Part shown: positions 10,601 through 21,659 of the stretch, in pieces
How positions within the stretch are numbered: position 1 is the stretch's first letter
Layout of the letters: each line of letters opens with the position of its first letter
Assembly: GCA_028023455.1 (NCBI GenBank)
Contig: JAQFVV010012405.1
Coordinates: forward strand, 498,001-562,000
Length of the DNA: 64,000 nt
Origin: Epiperipatus broadwayi
Lineage: Eukaryota > Onychophora > Udeonychophora > Euonychophora > Peripatidae
Direction: 5' to 3'
Program-made: the position numbers and the translations under genes
The notes under the pieces: model-generated
What the model saw: the letters and a program-made list of their open reading frames with translations, nothing else
Database searches by the model: none
What the model was told of the DNA's origin: nothing

Positions 10601-12659
10601 TCCATTTGCATGCTCTTCTTTCTTGTTTTTTTAGGACCTTTATATATATATTGTAACCCAAAGTTCAAGTCGCTATCAGGTAGGAGCAAAAGACGATCGA
10701 TTGAGATTGAATTTATTTTCATGTTGACTGCATATGATTGGTTGCCACTTACATCAACAAATTAAAATCTATACATGTTTTATCTCCACATAAAATAAAT
10801 GTTAATAATATTCCAGAATTTAATAATGCATAAAATTTTACAACAAATTAATTTTCAGAGTATTCTTGTAGGTGTAATATAAGAATTTTACCTATTCTAT
10901 TAAAATATTTCTTGTGTAAAGAACTACTTTAATGTAATTAATATGTATTTTAAATAAGACTAGCAAATTAATTCTTTTTCATTTCTAACTTAAATATAAT
11001 GTTTAGCTGATGGTTTATCTCAGGGTTATTAAATAAAGCAATCTTATTCATTTAAATAAAATAATATATAGACATTAATTATTGTAGGTAAGATGAATTA
11101 AAGGGAATTTTATTGTACATCACGTTACCTTATTAATTTGTATTTCAGATAATAACAGTAATAATAAACGGTGTATAAAATTTAAATAAATGAATATGTA
11201 ATTTAATAACTTGGAATTATGTCCTTTTATTTTATAAATATGCAAAGATGATGGATTCACTAATGACAAAATAAATGTAATAAATATAACAATTGCTTTA
11301 TTATAAAATAACAAGAATATAAATAAAAATAATAAAAATTATAAGCGAACAATAATAAACATAATTTAATAATAAACAATAATCAATAAATATTAGAATA
11401 GCTATCCTTGAATAAGCTAAGCTTGGGTTATGACTATTTGTGTAATTTTAAAGAATTGTAAAGGCAATGGCACTCTATTGGAGAAGGTTGAATAATATTA
11501 GAAACAAAACCTAATTTTACTTACAGGAGAATAATAGTGTTTATAATGTCCTTAATTATCTTGGTCACAATAATCAAGAGATTGTCAACCTCATTTTATA
11601 AAAACTGGGCAGTTCTTATACTTTTTTGGAGTAAGTAAAATTTATATACAAAATACATAGCTTTATTTATTATAGATTTATATCCTTTTCTAGAATATGC
11701 TGCTTATATTATTCAACGTTTTAAAAATTATTTAGGAGTATATCTCTACTAACAATTACAATTTTATTTATTTATACCGTCAGAATGACTTATTACATAG
11801 TATGGCATTTCAAACTAATACAAAATATCATAGGCCTTATGCACATAAATATTCCGTAGTGATTTATTTATCTATGTAAGTATGATTAACTTTCTATGAA
11901 TCTGAAGCTGAATTTAAGGTCTAATAAAACATAGCACAAGTTAAATATAAATGGGTTTCCTTAAATTTAAAAGTTAGTTTAACTAATTACAACCTAACTC
12001 TAATATAAAATGTAAATCATATATATCACTTCCATATCCACTATTATTAATAAAATATATAAAGTTGTTACCTGTATGGTTCATATCTCAGCATTATTTT
12101 GAGAAGTTTATTATCTATTTATTACATTAATAATAACTAAAACTAAATATAATTAAACAATTATAACAAAGTTTATTTAATGTAATCCATCAATTTGTAA
12201 TTCTACTTCATGAACATTTGAAAATTCTCCTGTGGACATATTTACACTTTGCAAAGTATTCCAACGTTTTAAAATTTACTGGAAATACTTTAGCAAAAAA
12301 AAATATTAGATATTAATTTATAAGCAGGTTTAATCTTTAGTGGCACTTAATATGATTTGATAAAATTTATTAAGCACATTTGATAATCTGATTTCAATTA
12401 TTTAATTAGCACACTAATCTATTTTAGAATGTGGCTGAGCAATTTGAAGTTTAGCACATTTGTATATAGTTGTATTTATAATCCTAAATTTCTTATTAGG
12501 ACTGATGTTGAATTGCAGTTTTATTATAAAAGAGAGAATGTTTTAATGCATTTGAGAACACTTACAGATTTATATATTTATGATTGGCATTTATTATGTA
12601 TTTTAAAAACAGTACATTATTAATCCTTTAGTTTATATATACTTAATTAATTTTGCTAT
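10601..12659. other. no feature recognised
   Basis: AT-rich, with only short frames on either strand. Small TA runs occur near 10642. No domain, tRNA or repeat match was found. Confidence 0.5.
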
Positions 12660-12670
12660 ATAGTTCAGGT
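12660..12670. repeat. left target-site duplication of the LINE
   Basis: 'atagttcaggt' recurs at 15969-15979 immediately after the LINE tail. The first two bases could belong to the tail, so the duplication is 9 to 11 bp. Confidence 0.8.
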
Positions 12671-12996
12671 GGCTGCAGAAAGGAGTTTGCTATTAACTGA
12701 AAGGAGACCCTTTGATTCCTCTTGGAGGCCTTAAAGGAACCGAGCAGGGCAAATTCCTAATGTCCACTCCATACGTTCTTGTCGTTGCAGCTGTTATTAC
12801 TATGTGATTATTCATATAGTATACGAACATGGATGGGCTGCTCACCAACACGCATTAGCCAGCGTGGTGAGTTTATTGGCTTTTTACCTCTGAGTTTAAG
12901 ATCAAGAAACACCATGGTCTTTCTTCTCAGTGCCTGATAAGGCAGAATGAATGTTTGTGTAAATGATAAATATTTTTCCAATACATATATACAATT
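12671..12996 (+). promoter_or_regulatory. LINE 5' UTR with presumed internal promoter
   Basis: This runs from the target-site duplication to the ORF start. An autonomous LINE needs an internal promoter here, but I see no defined core promoter motif. Composition is more balanced than the genomic background. I looked for an HDV-like ribozyme fold at the 5' end and found none convincing. Confidence 0.45.
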
Positions 12997-15954
12997 ATGA
13001 CAGACAAAAATAAAGCATGGCCCTTATTCCCAGGAGGCTGTAAAGTCACCAACCAAGGCAGCGGTTGGTGGCCGAAGGCGGAGGGTGCTAAGAATCCCCT
13101 GATTGTGGACCCAGGCTGCCATTTGATGATGACTTTTTATTTAGGTACTTACAACTGCAGATCACTTTCAAGTGAAGGAAGATTGCAAGAATTAGAAGAA
13201 GAATTGTCTTATATTAAATGGGACATTATTGGACTTTGTGAAGTTAGAAGAAAAGGTGAAGAAACAATTGATTTAAAAAGTGGACATATACTCTATTATA
13301 AAGGCACACATATTGGAAATACAAGTGGAGTAGGATTCATTATAAATAAAAAGTGGAAGAACAATATTGTGGAGATTGATGGTGTATCGGACAGAGTTGC
13401 AAGATTAGTTATACAACTTAATAGCAGATACCAAATGCAGATAATTCAGGTTTATGCCCCAACAAGTTCTCATAGTGATGAAGTAGTAGAAGATTTTTAT
13501 ATGGATGTACAAAAGGCTTTTGATCAGAGTAAACAACATTTTAAAATTGTTATGGGAGACTTTAATGCTAGAATTGGTAGACAAATGAAAGATGAAATTG
13601 CTGTAGGTAATTTTGGTTATGGTAATAGAAATGAGAGAGGACATAGACTTGTGGAGTTTGCAGAAAAAGAAAAACTTTATATTATGAATTCATTTTTTGA
13701 GAAAAATGTTAAAAGGAAATGGACATGGAAGCATCCAAATGAAGGTACAGCAGAATTGGATTATATTTTGACTAACAGGAAATACATATTTCAAGATTGT
13801 AATGTTCTTAATAAATTTAACACAGGAAGTGATCATCGATTAGTAAGGTGTAAGTTACGTGTTAATGTAAAACTAGAGAGACAAAAATTATTGAGAAAAA
13901 CAATATTTACAGTTGATATTCCTAATCTTCAGAAACATTCTAATGAATTTAAATTAGAACTTACAAATAGGTTTCAAGTGTTAGGAGATTTTGAACATGA
14001 TTCAGATTTGAATGAAATTAATATGAAAATAACTGATACACTTTTAAAAACTGCAACAAAGATAGCTGGTAGAAAAAAGCAGCAATTGACTAATAAAATT
14101 TCTACTGAGACTAGAGAATTTATGAAGAAAAGAAGGAATATGAAGATATACAAAAATGATGTATTAAAAAGAATTGAATATCTCGAATTTTGTAAAATGG
14201 TACGGAAAAGAGTTGAAAATGATATAAGAAAGTATAACTGTGAAATAGCAAGGAAAGCTGTAGAAGAAAATAAAAGTCTCAAGAATGTTAAACAACATTT
14301 TGGTATTGGTAGGAAATTTATATCTGCAATAAGAAAAAAAGATGGAATTATTACTAAAAAGAGAGATGACATCATGAAATTGGTAGAAGATTTTTATCAA
14401 GAATTATATAGTAATAAAGAACAAGTACCTCCTATATCTATTACATCTTCCGAATTGCCCAGAATTTTAAATGAAGAAGTGAGACATGCAATTAAATGTA
14501 TGAAGAAAGGAAAGGCTCCAGGAAATGATGGAATTATAATTGATATATTAAAAGAAGGAGGTGAAGAAATAGAAACAATTTTAGCAAAGTTATATACCAA
14601 ATGTCTAAATGATAAAGATGTACTGGAAGATTGGAAGAATGCAGTAATAATATTAATATTTAAAAAAGGTGATAAAGAAGATATTAGAAATTACAGACCT
14701 ATCAGCCTTTTATCAGTTTTATATAAAATTTTTACCAAGATAATTACAACTCGTCTACAGAGAACTTTGGATTTCCACCAACCAAGAGAACAAGCTGGAT
14801 TTAAAAGTGGTTTTAGTACAATAGATCATATCCAGGTATTGAGAGAAGTCATAGAAAGGACAAATGAATATGAGTTGTCATTATGTTTTGGATTTGTAGA
14901 TTATGAAAAGGCATTCGATTCTATACACATTTCTTCAGTGATTAAAGCATTGGATCATCAAGGTATAGATCCAGGATATTGTCATATTTTAAAGAATATT
15001 TATAAAAATGCAACAGCAACAATTAGATTACATAATGATACTGGAAAAATCAACATTGAGAAAGGTGTAAGGCAAGGTGACTCCATATCTCCAAAACTTT
15101 TTACAGCAGTGCTGCAAGAAGTATTTTGTGGATTAAAATGGGAAACTAAAGGAATGAAAGTAAATGGAGAGTATTTAAGTCATTTAGATTTTGCAGATGA
15201 TGTAGTTGTTTTTGCAAATAATGCTTCAGAGCTGCAGGAAATGTTGCAGGAGTTAGCAGATGAAAGTAGAAAAGTAGGACTAAAGATAAATGTTAAAAAG
15301 ACTAAAGTAATGTTTAATCGATTTGCTCAAAATATGAAAATAAAGATTGATTATGAAGAATTAGAAGAAGTTAACAGTTACAAATACCTAGGTCAGATTA
15401 TTAATACAGATGGAAACATAATGGAGGAAATTAATCATAGAATTAAACTTGGTTGGAGTGCTTTTGGTAGAAATAACTTGATACTAAAAGGAAATATGCC
15501 TATGTGTTTGAAAAGAATGGTTTTTAACAAATGTGTTTTACCAGTTCTTACTTATGGATCTGAGACTTGGACACTTAATAGAAGAGCAATACAGAGACTT
15601 CAGACCACTCAAAGGAGTATGGAGAGATGTATGTTGGGAGTAACAAGAAGAGATCGAAAACGCAATGTATGGGTAAGACAACAAACAGGTGTTACTGACC
15701 TTATTGAAAAAATTAAAAGATTGAAATGGAGTTGGGCTGGACATATTGCTAGAAGAAATGATAATAGATGGACAATTGAAATTTTAAACTGGATTCCAAG
15801 AGATTGTAAAAGACTCAGAAAGAGACCACATGTGAGATGGATGGATGAAATAAGAAAATGTGCAGGGGTGTTGTGGAAAAGAGAAGCTAAAGATCGGAGA
15901 AGATTGATTAAACTTAGAGAGACCTTCATCCTGCAGTGGATTGATAATGGTTGA
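12997..15954 (+). CDS. LINE polyprotein: APE-type endonuclease and reverse transcriptase
   Basis: A 985-residue protein expected to nick genomic DNA and prime reverse transcription of its own RNA at the nick. The endonuclease covers about residues 48-288: LGTYNCRSL (Asn53), CEVR (Glu82), VYAP, GDFNARIG (Asp188, Asn190), LDYIL (Asp255) and GSDHRLV (Asp279, His280) are all present. A linker of about 200 residues leads to the RT (about 485-810) with GKAPGNDG, RNYRPISLL, DYEKAFDSI, GVRQGDSISPKLF, the catalytic FADD box (about 731-734) and YKYLG. The C-terminal region (about 860-985) has WAGHIARR and RWMDEIRKCAG, typical of RTE proteins. No frameshift or missing catalytic residue is seen. The first ATG gives about 43 residues ahead of the endonuclease; Met44 or Met45 are possible alternative starts. 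Confidence 0.92.
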   Translation: MTDKNKAWPLFPGGCKVTNQGSGWWPKAEGAKNPLIVDPGCHLMMTFYLGTYNCRSLSSEGRLQELEEELSYIKWDIIGLCEVRRKGEETIDLKSGHILYYKGTHIGNTSGVGFIINKKWKNNIVEIDGVSDRVARLVIQLNSRYQMQIIQVYAPTSSHSDEVVEDFYMDVQKAFDQSKQHFKIVMGDFNARIGRQMKDEIAVGNFGYGNRNERGHRLVEFAEKEKLYIMNSFFEKNVKRKWTWKHPNEGTAELDYILTNRKYIFQDCNVLNKFNTGSDHRLVRCKLRVNVKLERQKLLRKTIFTVDIPNLQKHSNEFKLELTNRFQVLGDFEHDSDLNEINMKITDTLLKTATKIAGRKKQQLTNKISTETREFMKKRRNMKIYKNDVLKRIEYLEFCKMVRKRVENDIRKYNCEIARKAVEENKSLKNVKQHFGIGRKFISAIRKKDGIITKKRDDIMKLVEDFYQELYSNKEQVPPISITSSELPRILNEEVRHAIKCMKKGKAPGNDGIIIDILKEGGEEIETILAKLYTKCLNDKDVLEDWKNAVIILIFKKGDKEDIRNYRPISLLSVLYKIFTKIITTRLQRTLDFHQPREQAGFKSGFSTIDHIQVLREVIERTNEYELSLCFGFVDYEKAFDSIHISSVIKALDHQGIDPGYCHILKNIYKNATATIRLHNDTGKINIEKGVRQGDSISPKLFTAVLQEVFCGLKWETKGMKVNGEYLSHLDFADDVVVFANNASELQEMLQELADESRKVGLKINVKKTKVMFNRFAQNMKIKIDYEELEEVNSYKYLGQIINTDGNIMEEINHRIKLGWSAFGRNNLILKGNMPMCLKRMVFNKCVLPVLTYGSETWTLNRRAIQRLQTTQRSMERCMLGVTRRDRKRNVWVRQQTGVTDLIEKIKRLKWSWAGHIARRNDNRWTIEILNWIPRDCKRLRKRPHVRWMDEIRKCAGVLWKREAKDRRRLIKLRETFILQWIDNG

Positions 15955-15970
15955 TGATGATGATGATGAT
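15952..15970 (+). repeat. (TGA)n LINE tail that supplies the stop codon
   Basis: The ORF ends at the first TGA of a run of six TGA triplets followed directly by the target-site duplication. The stop codon and the 3' end are therefore the same simple repeat, and there is effectively no 3' UTR. Confidence 0.9.
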
Positions 15971-15979
15971 AGTTCAGGT
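15971..15979. repeat. right target-site duplication of the LINE
   Basis: 'agttcaggt' repeats 12662-12670; with the shared 'at' it extends to 11 bp. Confidence 0.8.
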
Positions 15980-18270
15980 TGTTTTAATGCTTAAAAAGAC
16001 CTAGAAAATAAATACTAACCATTAAATTAATTAATTTAATTGATATTTATTAATGAATTTTATGTAACTTTATATATGGGTTTAGACTTATTGATTAAAG
16101 TTTTATCTTTCACTAATCCATGATGAGATAATCCATAGTTTTACAAGTTTTTTCACAATTATTTTGAAAGAAGAGATAAGTGACTTGATTGAAATTATAC
16201 TGAACATTCCCTAAGATTTTACAAAGTTTTCATTAATAGCTGAAAGCAGCAAATTAGATTTTTTGAAAATAGTATTTAGTGATAATCCTTGTTGTTGTTG
16301 CTTATCCATTTCAATTCAAGGAGAAGAAGATATTTTATTAGTCTAGAGTGAGTTTGTCTATGGTCAAAAAATAGCTATTTTGAAATTAAATTTTACTGGA
16401 TTTTTTATGGTCTGGAATTTTCCAAGCACTCTTATTTATAGTCTCTGCTTAGCTGGTATCTTAATTGGTTATGTTTTCACCCAAAGTTTTTCTGTTTTTA
16501 GACTTTTCTGGAAAAAATTTGTTCACTGACATGATGATACCCAGGAAGCAGATGAGCAAAGTGTTCTGGTTTTATTCCGAGTGGTAAATTTTCCAGACAT
16601 TCAAGAAAATGAAAAGAAAAAAAATATATCAAAATTTTAATAAATTTTACAATTCTATATTTAATAAATAAATAATTTGTTATCCTTTTAAAGTTCTCAG
16701 ACATTTATTTTTACAAATTTATTTTAATAAATACCTTTAATTGAATTACATTTTTAAATAAATAACATAATTTACCAGTTTTACAATTTTAAAATTGGTT
16801 AAGTTTAAACATAAAATTTTATGCATGTACACATTTTTAAATGAACTGTTACCTCTATTATTTTAGAAAAATTTAATTTTAATTGTAATTATCATAATAC
16901 AGTTATTGTTGAACTTGTTTTAAAATATTCTGGTTTGATACCTTTGATTTACTGTATTCTATTCTGCTTATCTTTTCACAATGTTAGTTTTATGTGTCCT
17001 TCTGTTTGTACATAAAATTCAGTTGCGCTTTTTAATTAATAATAATAATACAGACCCATGTATTTTATATATACATTGACTATCAAAATCAGCCCAGAAG
17101 ACATCTTTAAATACGTTTACAAAATGTATATAATTTTAGGCAGTAATGTGAAAGTCTTTTGAATTTCATTTTGATGATCTTATCTGTTACCTGACCAATA
17201 ATAGTGTGAATTTACTTTGCTTGACCAGAAAAATAATGCCAATATTTTTTTACAGTTTGTGGCCATATTAGTTTATTACGATAATAAATATAAGGTTATG
17301 TATATGTATATATGTACATAATTGAAAGTTGAGTGAACTGTTTGCAAAAAGCAGATTAGAACAGCCTGTTTTACATTTAAAGTAAAATAATGGCTAAAGT
17401 ATTAATTTACAAGTATTATGTGTCATTTAAAAAATATATATATAATTTTTTAATATTGTATTTTTTAATAAATTACAAATAAACCATTAGTGCTTGTGAA
17501 TTATATATTGTAAAATTAATTTCATTTAGCATGGAAAGTTTCAAGTTGAAGTTACATATGGGTAAACTGAAGATTATGTTGATAAATAAATGACACATAA
17601 AAGAATATATGTACAGATAAATAATTTATATCTAGACCAAGTGTGACTAATAATGGTAATAAAAAAATATCTACTTGAAATTAAAATAATGCTGGAAATA
17701 CAAACTTTCCAAACAAAAAAAAACTTGCTATTGAACAAATATATTGACGTCATAAATGGGATAAAATTTGCTAGAACTTTTGTTTGAAGTATATTGTCAT
17801 TTGGATGTGCGATTTGGTCTTTGAGAAAGCAGGAAAGAATGAAATTAATAGATATGAATATATGACTTTGAATAATGTGATTAGGACAAGTTAGATAGAA
17901 AAGAAAACTAATGACTAGATATTGAGAGAAATTGATGTGGAAAAAGAATTGTTGAACATGATAAGATTGAAGAAAATAAAATTCCTGGTACATTTCTTGA
18001 AACATAATGGATTTTTTTTTTTTTTTACAAATTGTTTTGAAAGTTACAAATTTGAAAAGAAGATTATTGGATAAATCAGGAACGATTGAGGATAGAATAG
18101 CATGCTTACAGTAATAAGACATTTCCTTTAGTAACTAATGGAAGCCATTTTGCTTAATTCTACAATTACTTGGAACTCAGGGGAAGCTGTAACTGAGGTG
18201 TAAGTATCTATTTTTTTCTCTAAATACATTATTTACAAATGAATTTTCTAAAATCAGTTTTTTTATCTAC
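15980..18270. other. no gene supported
   Basis: The longest frame is a minus-strand stretch of 182 codons (17574-18122) made of Phe, Ile, Ser and Leu with no domain and a poly-T/poly-K run. I read it as chance in AT-rich DNA, possibly including unrecognisable 5' parts of the PLE that follows. Confidence 0.5.
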
Positions 18271-18278
18271 ATTTTAAG

Positions 18279-19600
18279 ATGGAGCCATATTGTAATAATA
18301 TTACTTATAATGGTAATTTTTATAAGATTAAGAAAGGGTGGATAATAGATTATATTATTTCTTCTTTAATTTGTTCAGTTTATATTAATTATATGGAAGA
18401 GGAAATTATTAAGAAGGATTGTTTATATTTAAAGTTATTTGGTAGATATGTGGATGATTGTTTGTAGTTGACAATGATAAATTGAAAGAGTTGGTAAATG
18501 AGTTTAATTATTTTGACTTTTCTATAAAATATGTGGTAGAAGGAGGGCGGGTTACATTTTTTTAAATTAAATTTTTTAGATCTATTGGTGATTAGAAATA
18601 TAAAGAATAACTATTTGGTATGTAGTCATTACATTAAGAGTAAAGTGTTAGGCTTTATAATTAAAATTGATAGCTATCAATCTGTATCTCAAAGTAGCTG
18701 CTTTAGGAAATTATTGTTATAGAAATGAGATTAAATAATTCTGGTGTGGTAGCTTTGTTTCAAAAAGGTTAATTTTATAAAGATTATTTGAGTGTTGAAT
18801 ACTCTGATAAATTTGTTAAAAGTATTTTATTTAATAGTAATAATATTTGTAATGTTGTAAAGATAAAGAAGAATATGATTTCATTTCTTCTTATAAAATT
18901 GTATGTAAAAATAGTAATTTGTTTGGAAATAAGAAAATTGATTATAAAAGAGTATTACTTTGAATAATTTATTAAATAATACAAAGGAAATTTTTGATAG
19001 AGAGACTATTCCTGGAGTGGTGTATATTTATTATTCCTTGTTTTTGTAAGAAGGTATATATAAGTCAGATTAGTTTGAGCTTAAATAAAAGACTAAAGGT
19101 ACATAAAAGTAGGGGTAGACATAAATAGCTTAGTTCTGCTTTATATATCCATGAAAAAGATATAAGCCACACTGTTAATTTTGATGAAGCTAAGGTTGTT
19201 GGTTTTTTTTTTGAGAGAAATGAAATAAACAGAATTAAAGAATCTTTATTATTAAAAATTTATGATTCTGAAACAAATTAACTTATTTAAAGTTTTTTTA
19301 ATATTAAGGGTGTATGGGAGATAAGTGAAACTGTAGGTAATGTTTAGTTTTAAAATGTTATTTTATAATTCTTTACATTTGAGAAGTCTTCTTATAGCAG
19401 TGAAACCATTGGAAGTGCTTTAAACTTTATTTCTTGGTTAGTCTGGTTGAGTTGTGAATTTGGGGTAATTTTGTAATATTGTGCAATTAATTATTTTTCA
19501 TTCTGTAGAAAATGGATATCCTCATATGTGTATGTTCAATTCATCAAGTCAGTTCTTGATGTCAATGAATTCAAATAAATAAAGTTCTGTTATATCTTAA
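18279..19600 (+). pseudogene. decayed Penelope-like retroelement (RT and GIY-YIG endonuclease)
   Basis: Translations in shifting frames recover a PLE. Positions 18290-18345 read YNGNFYKIKKG, which precedes the catalytic box in PLE reverse transcriptases. Positions 18390-18467 read INYMEEEI then LKLFGRYVDDCL, the RT core. Around 18560-18660 an NFLDLLVIRN reading matches the segment after the core. At 19030-19200 comes IPCFCKKVYISQ, then NKRLKVHK, SALYIHEKD and VNFDEAKVV, the GIY-YIG domain of endonuclease-bearing PLEs with its cysteine pair. Gly of the YIG box is replaced by Ser and an in-frame stop follows. Frameshifts and stops (for example after DDCL at about 18467) show it is dead. The 5' part is not recognisable. 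The 3' non-coding region is shared with 1978-2231. Confidence 0.8.
19373..19420 (+). ncRNA. degenerate hammerhead-like motif in PLE 3' region
   Basis: This is homologous to the 2099-2146 motif: TTGAGAAG, a weakened helix II (TCTTC with GCAG) and GAAAC at 19402-19406. The CUGANGA box is damaged and helix II has a mismatch, so it is a relic at best. Confidence 0.3.
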
Positions 19601-19619
19601 AAATTATAAAACTTCCCGT

Positions 19620-21390
19620 TTTTTTTTTTTAATGAAGTTTTAATCTGTGAAGTAAAAGTGATGGACATGCATGCAATTCTAATTTAATATTTAATAAATA
19701 ATAATTTATCCTAGTCATAAAAGTGATGACTGTTTTTTGAATTGAAATTCTTGAGTTGATTTTCAATAAAAGAAAGTGAAAACCCATCTTGGTATGGCTA
19801 ATTGTATTCTGCCTATTATTTTAATGCTTGGATATCTTTATCACTTGAGTTTCTGAGAAACTGATCATACACTGACCCATTTATTAGTATACTAAGTTTC
19901 TTGACCAAGGAGAAGTTGAGTATTAGATAATAGAATACTGTGGTCAAAGATATATTCAAGTTGCTTTTCTAATAGTCTCCTTTTTTATATATTTTAGTGC
20001 CTCATTTTTAGAGCAACATTATTTAGAAAGCCTATATTAATGTTTGTCTGTAAAATGTTAATTTTTTATGATCAGTTCTGATTTCGTAAAATAAGTGGTA
20101 TTTGTTATGATATAAATATGTATGCCATAACAACTAATAGATTTTGTAAAAATTGAAAGAGAGAGATGCCGATCTCAAATTTTCTAAAACACATTTTCAA
20201 ATTTTGTTTTATAACTTCAGTACTTGTATTTTTAAAAAAAATCAGACAAATTTATTATAATAGTATGTTTGTGTACAAATATTACATATCTATATTTCAG
20301 ATGACGAATTTATAGCATACATATAATCTATTATAGCGTTTCTTCTTTAAGTTATGTATGTATTCTTTTTTGTTGAATTAGAATTTTTCAAAGCAGTATC
20401 ACTTCTCCGATGTGTTTTACAGCGGATATAATTTGAATTCAGGCTGAAATAGCGCAAACAATCTAATTCCTATTTGCACCTAAGAATGACATTTTATCTG
20501 CCAGCATTGTGATCTTGTATTGTTCATTTGTAGCGTATAATTTAAGTGAATTAAAGTAAAATACATCATTTTTTACTTTTATTATAATTGTTATTTGACA
20601 TAGCAGTTCCAAAAAGATGAATGTAAGACTGTTGAATATAAGTTGATTGATATATTGTAGATATTTACTTATTTAAATATAGACTATGATCTAAAAAGTC
20701 CTTGAAGAAGTATAAATCGATTCATAAAAAAACAAAAACAAATATTCGATTGCATTTTGTTTGTTTTTTTAAAATGGGGTTCCAAATATTCTTTCATTTA
20801 GGGCCAACAAAGGCAAAATCCATCACTATATATTGAGATCTCTACTCAAAGGCAATAAAATCAATATATATAATAATTCAGTCAAATATTCACTTTATCA
20901 TCATTGATAATAATATTATTTGAGCGGTTATATAAAATTTAAGCGTTTATTCAGAGTACCCTGTTGTCTAGTTACCAATCCTTTTAAGCAGAGAACTTAA
21001 TTGGCTTATATCCACTTTTAACTTAAATAATGAATAATATATATTATATTTATGGAAATTAATTAAACATTTAATTGTGTTTAATTATATACATCTTTAA
21101 TTAATTGTTTATATATATATACATTTACTATGTCACTTGGCTAGTTAGTAACTTTTTGAAGTGCTATTATATTTTGTTTTGAAGCAATAATTTTTAGGAT
21201 TTTAATTCCTTTTCTTTTCCGCCAACTCAAAAAGAAGAAGAAAAATCATTAATCATTTTAGTGATCTTTTTTTTTTTTTTTTGACCAGTTCTTGTGAATG
21301 AAGGTTTCTGTGAAATGCCAATATTTTTGCTTGGTCAAAAGGTATTGTTTAGGGTCTTTTAAAGTAAATTACAAATTAGTGAAACATTAG
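19620..21390. other. no feature recognised
   Basis: AT-rich with short frames only. No match to the repeat families seen elsewhere in the window. Confidence 0.5.
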
Positions 21391-21395
21391 AGCTT

Positions 21396-21475
21396 GGTGG
21401 GGTTCTTCACTTTCTTGACAAATAGACCCACTGATATGTCTATTTAATGTGGCAAAAAGAAGTGAAGTGGGACAC
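21396..21475. repeat. imperfect hairpin
   Basis: CTTCACTT (21405-21412) pairs with AAGTGAAG (21460-21467). Inside it AAATAGAC pairs with GTCTATTT around a 10-nt loop, and outside it GGTG pairs with CACC. The roughly 65-80 nt stem has internal bulges. It could be a small MITE or a transcribed hairpin; nothing in the sequence decides. Confidence 0.5.
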
Positions 21476-21650
21476 CTGAGAGGAGCCACAGTTTATCGGA
21501 GACTTTAATCTGACCTTCTCCTCCCCGTCAGCGCTCCTGGGTTAACCAGCTGTCAAGCTGCCCCTATCATCCCCCTAGCTATAGTACCTTCTTTTCTATT
21601 TTCCCTCCCACATAATTTTCAGTGGACACTACTGTTTGCCAGAAGCTTTA
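21476..21650. other. GC-rich island of unknown nature
   Basis: Runs such as 'ctcctccccgtcagcgctcc' and 'ccagctgtcaagctgcccc' make this the most G+C-rich part of the window. No long open frame exists on either strand, and no tRNA, rRNA or snRNA that I recognise. Its sharp composition contrast and the hairpin beside it suggest an inserted element or a fragment of one. Confidence 0.5.
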
Positions 21651-21659
21651 TCATTTAAG

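Larger units (their letters stand above)
12671..15970 (+). mobile_element. full-length RTE/BovB-type non-LTR retrotransposon
   Basis: A 3.3-kb element bounded by a 9-11 bp target-site duplication, with a 326-bp 5' UTR that is visibly richer in G+C than its surroundings, one long ORF and a (TGA)n tail. RTE-clade elements are typically of this size, with one ORF, an APE-type endonuclease, an RT, a very short 3' UTR and a simple-repeat tail. This is the clade behind database hits named 'craniofacial development protein 2-like', because the bucentaur/CFDP2 family contains a BovB-derived segment. At least four truncated relatives lie in the window (5.0, 42.6, 52.0 and 61.9 kb). The intact ORF and matching target-site duplication point to a recent insertion. 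Confidence 0.9.

Noticed and set aside
12671-12800. HDV-like ribozyme at the LINE 5' end
   Set aside because: Some RTE and R2 elements have one, but the first bases (ggctgcag) find a partner only about 115 nt downstream and no nested pseudoknot could be drawn.
13974-14600. Minus-strand frames inside the LINE
   Set aside because: They are antisense shadows of the intact LINE ORF.
17574-18122. 182-codon minus-strand open frame
   Set aside because: Composition is Phe/Ile/Ser/Leu noise with a lysine run from poly-T. No domain, and it lies beside a plus-strand PLE relic.
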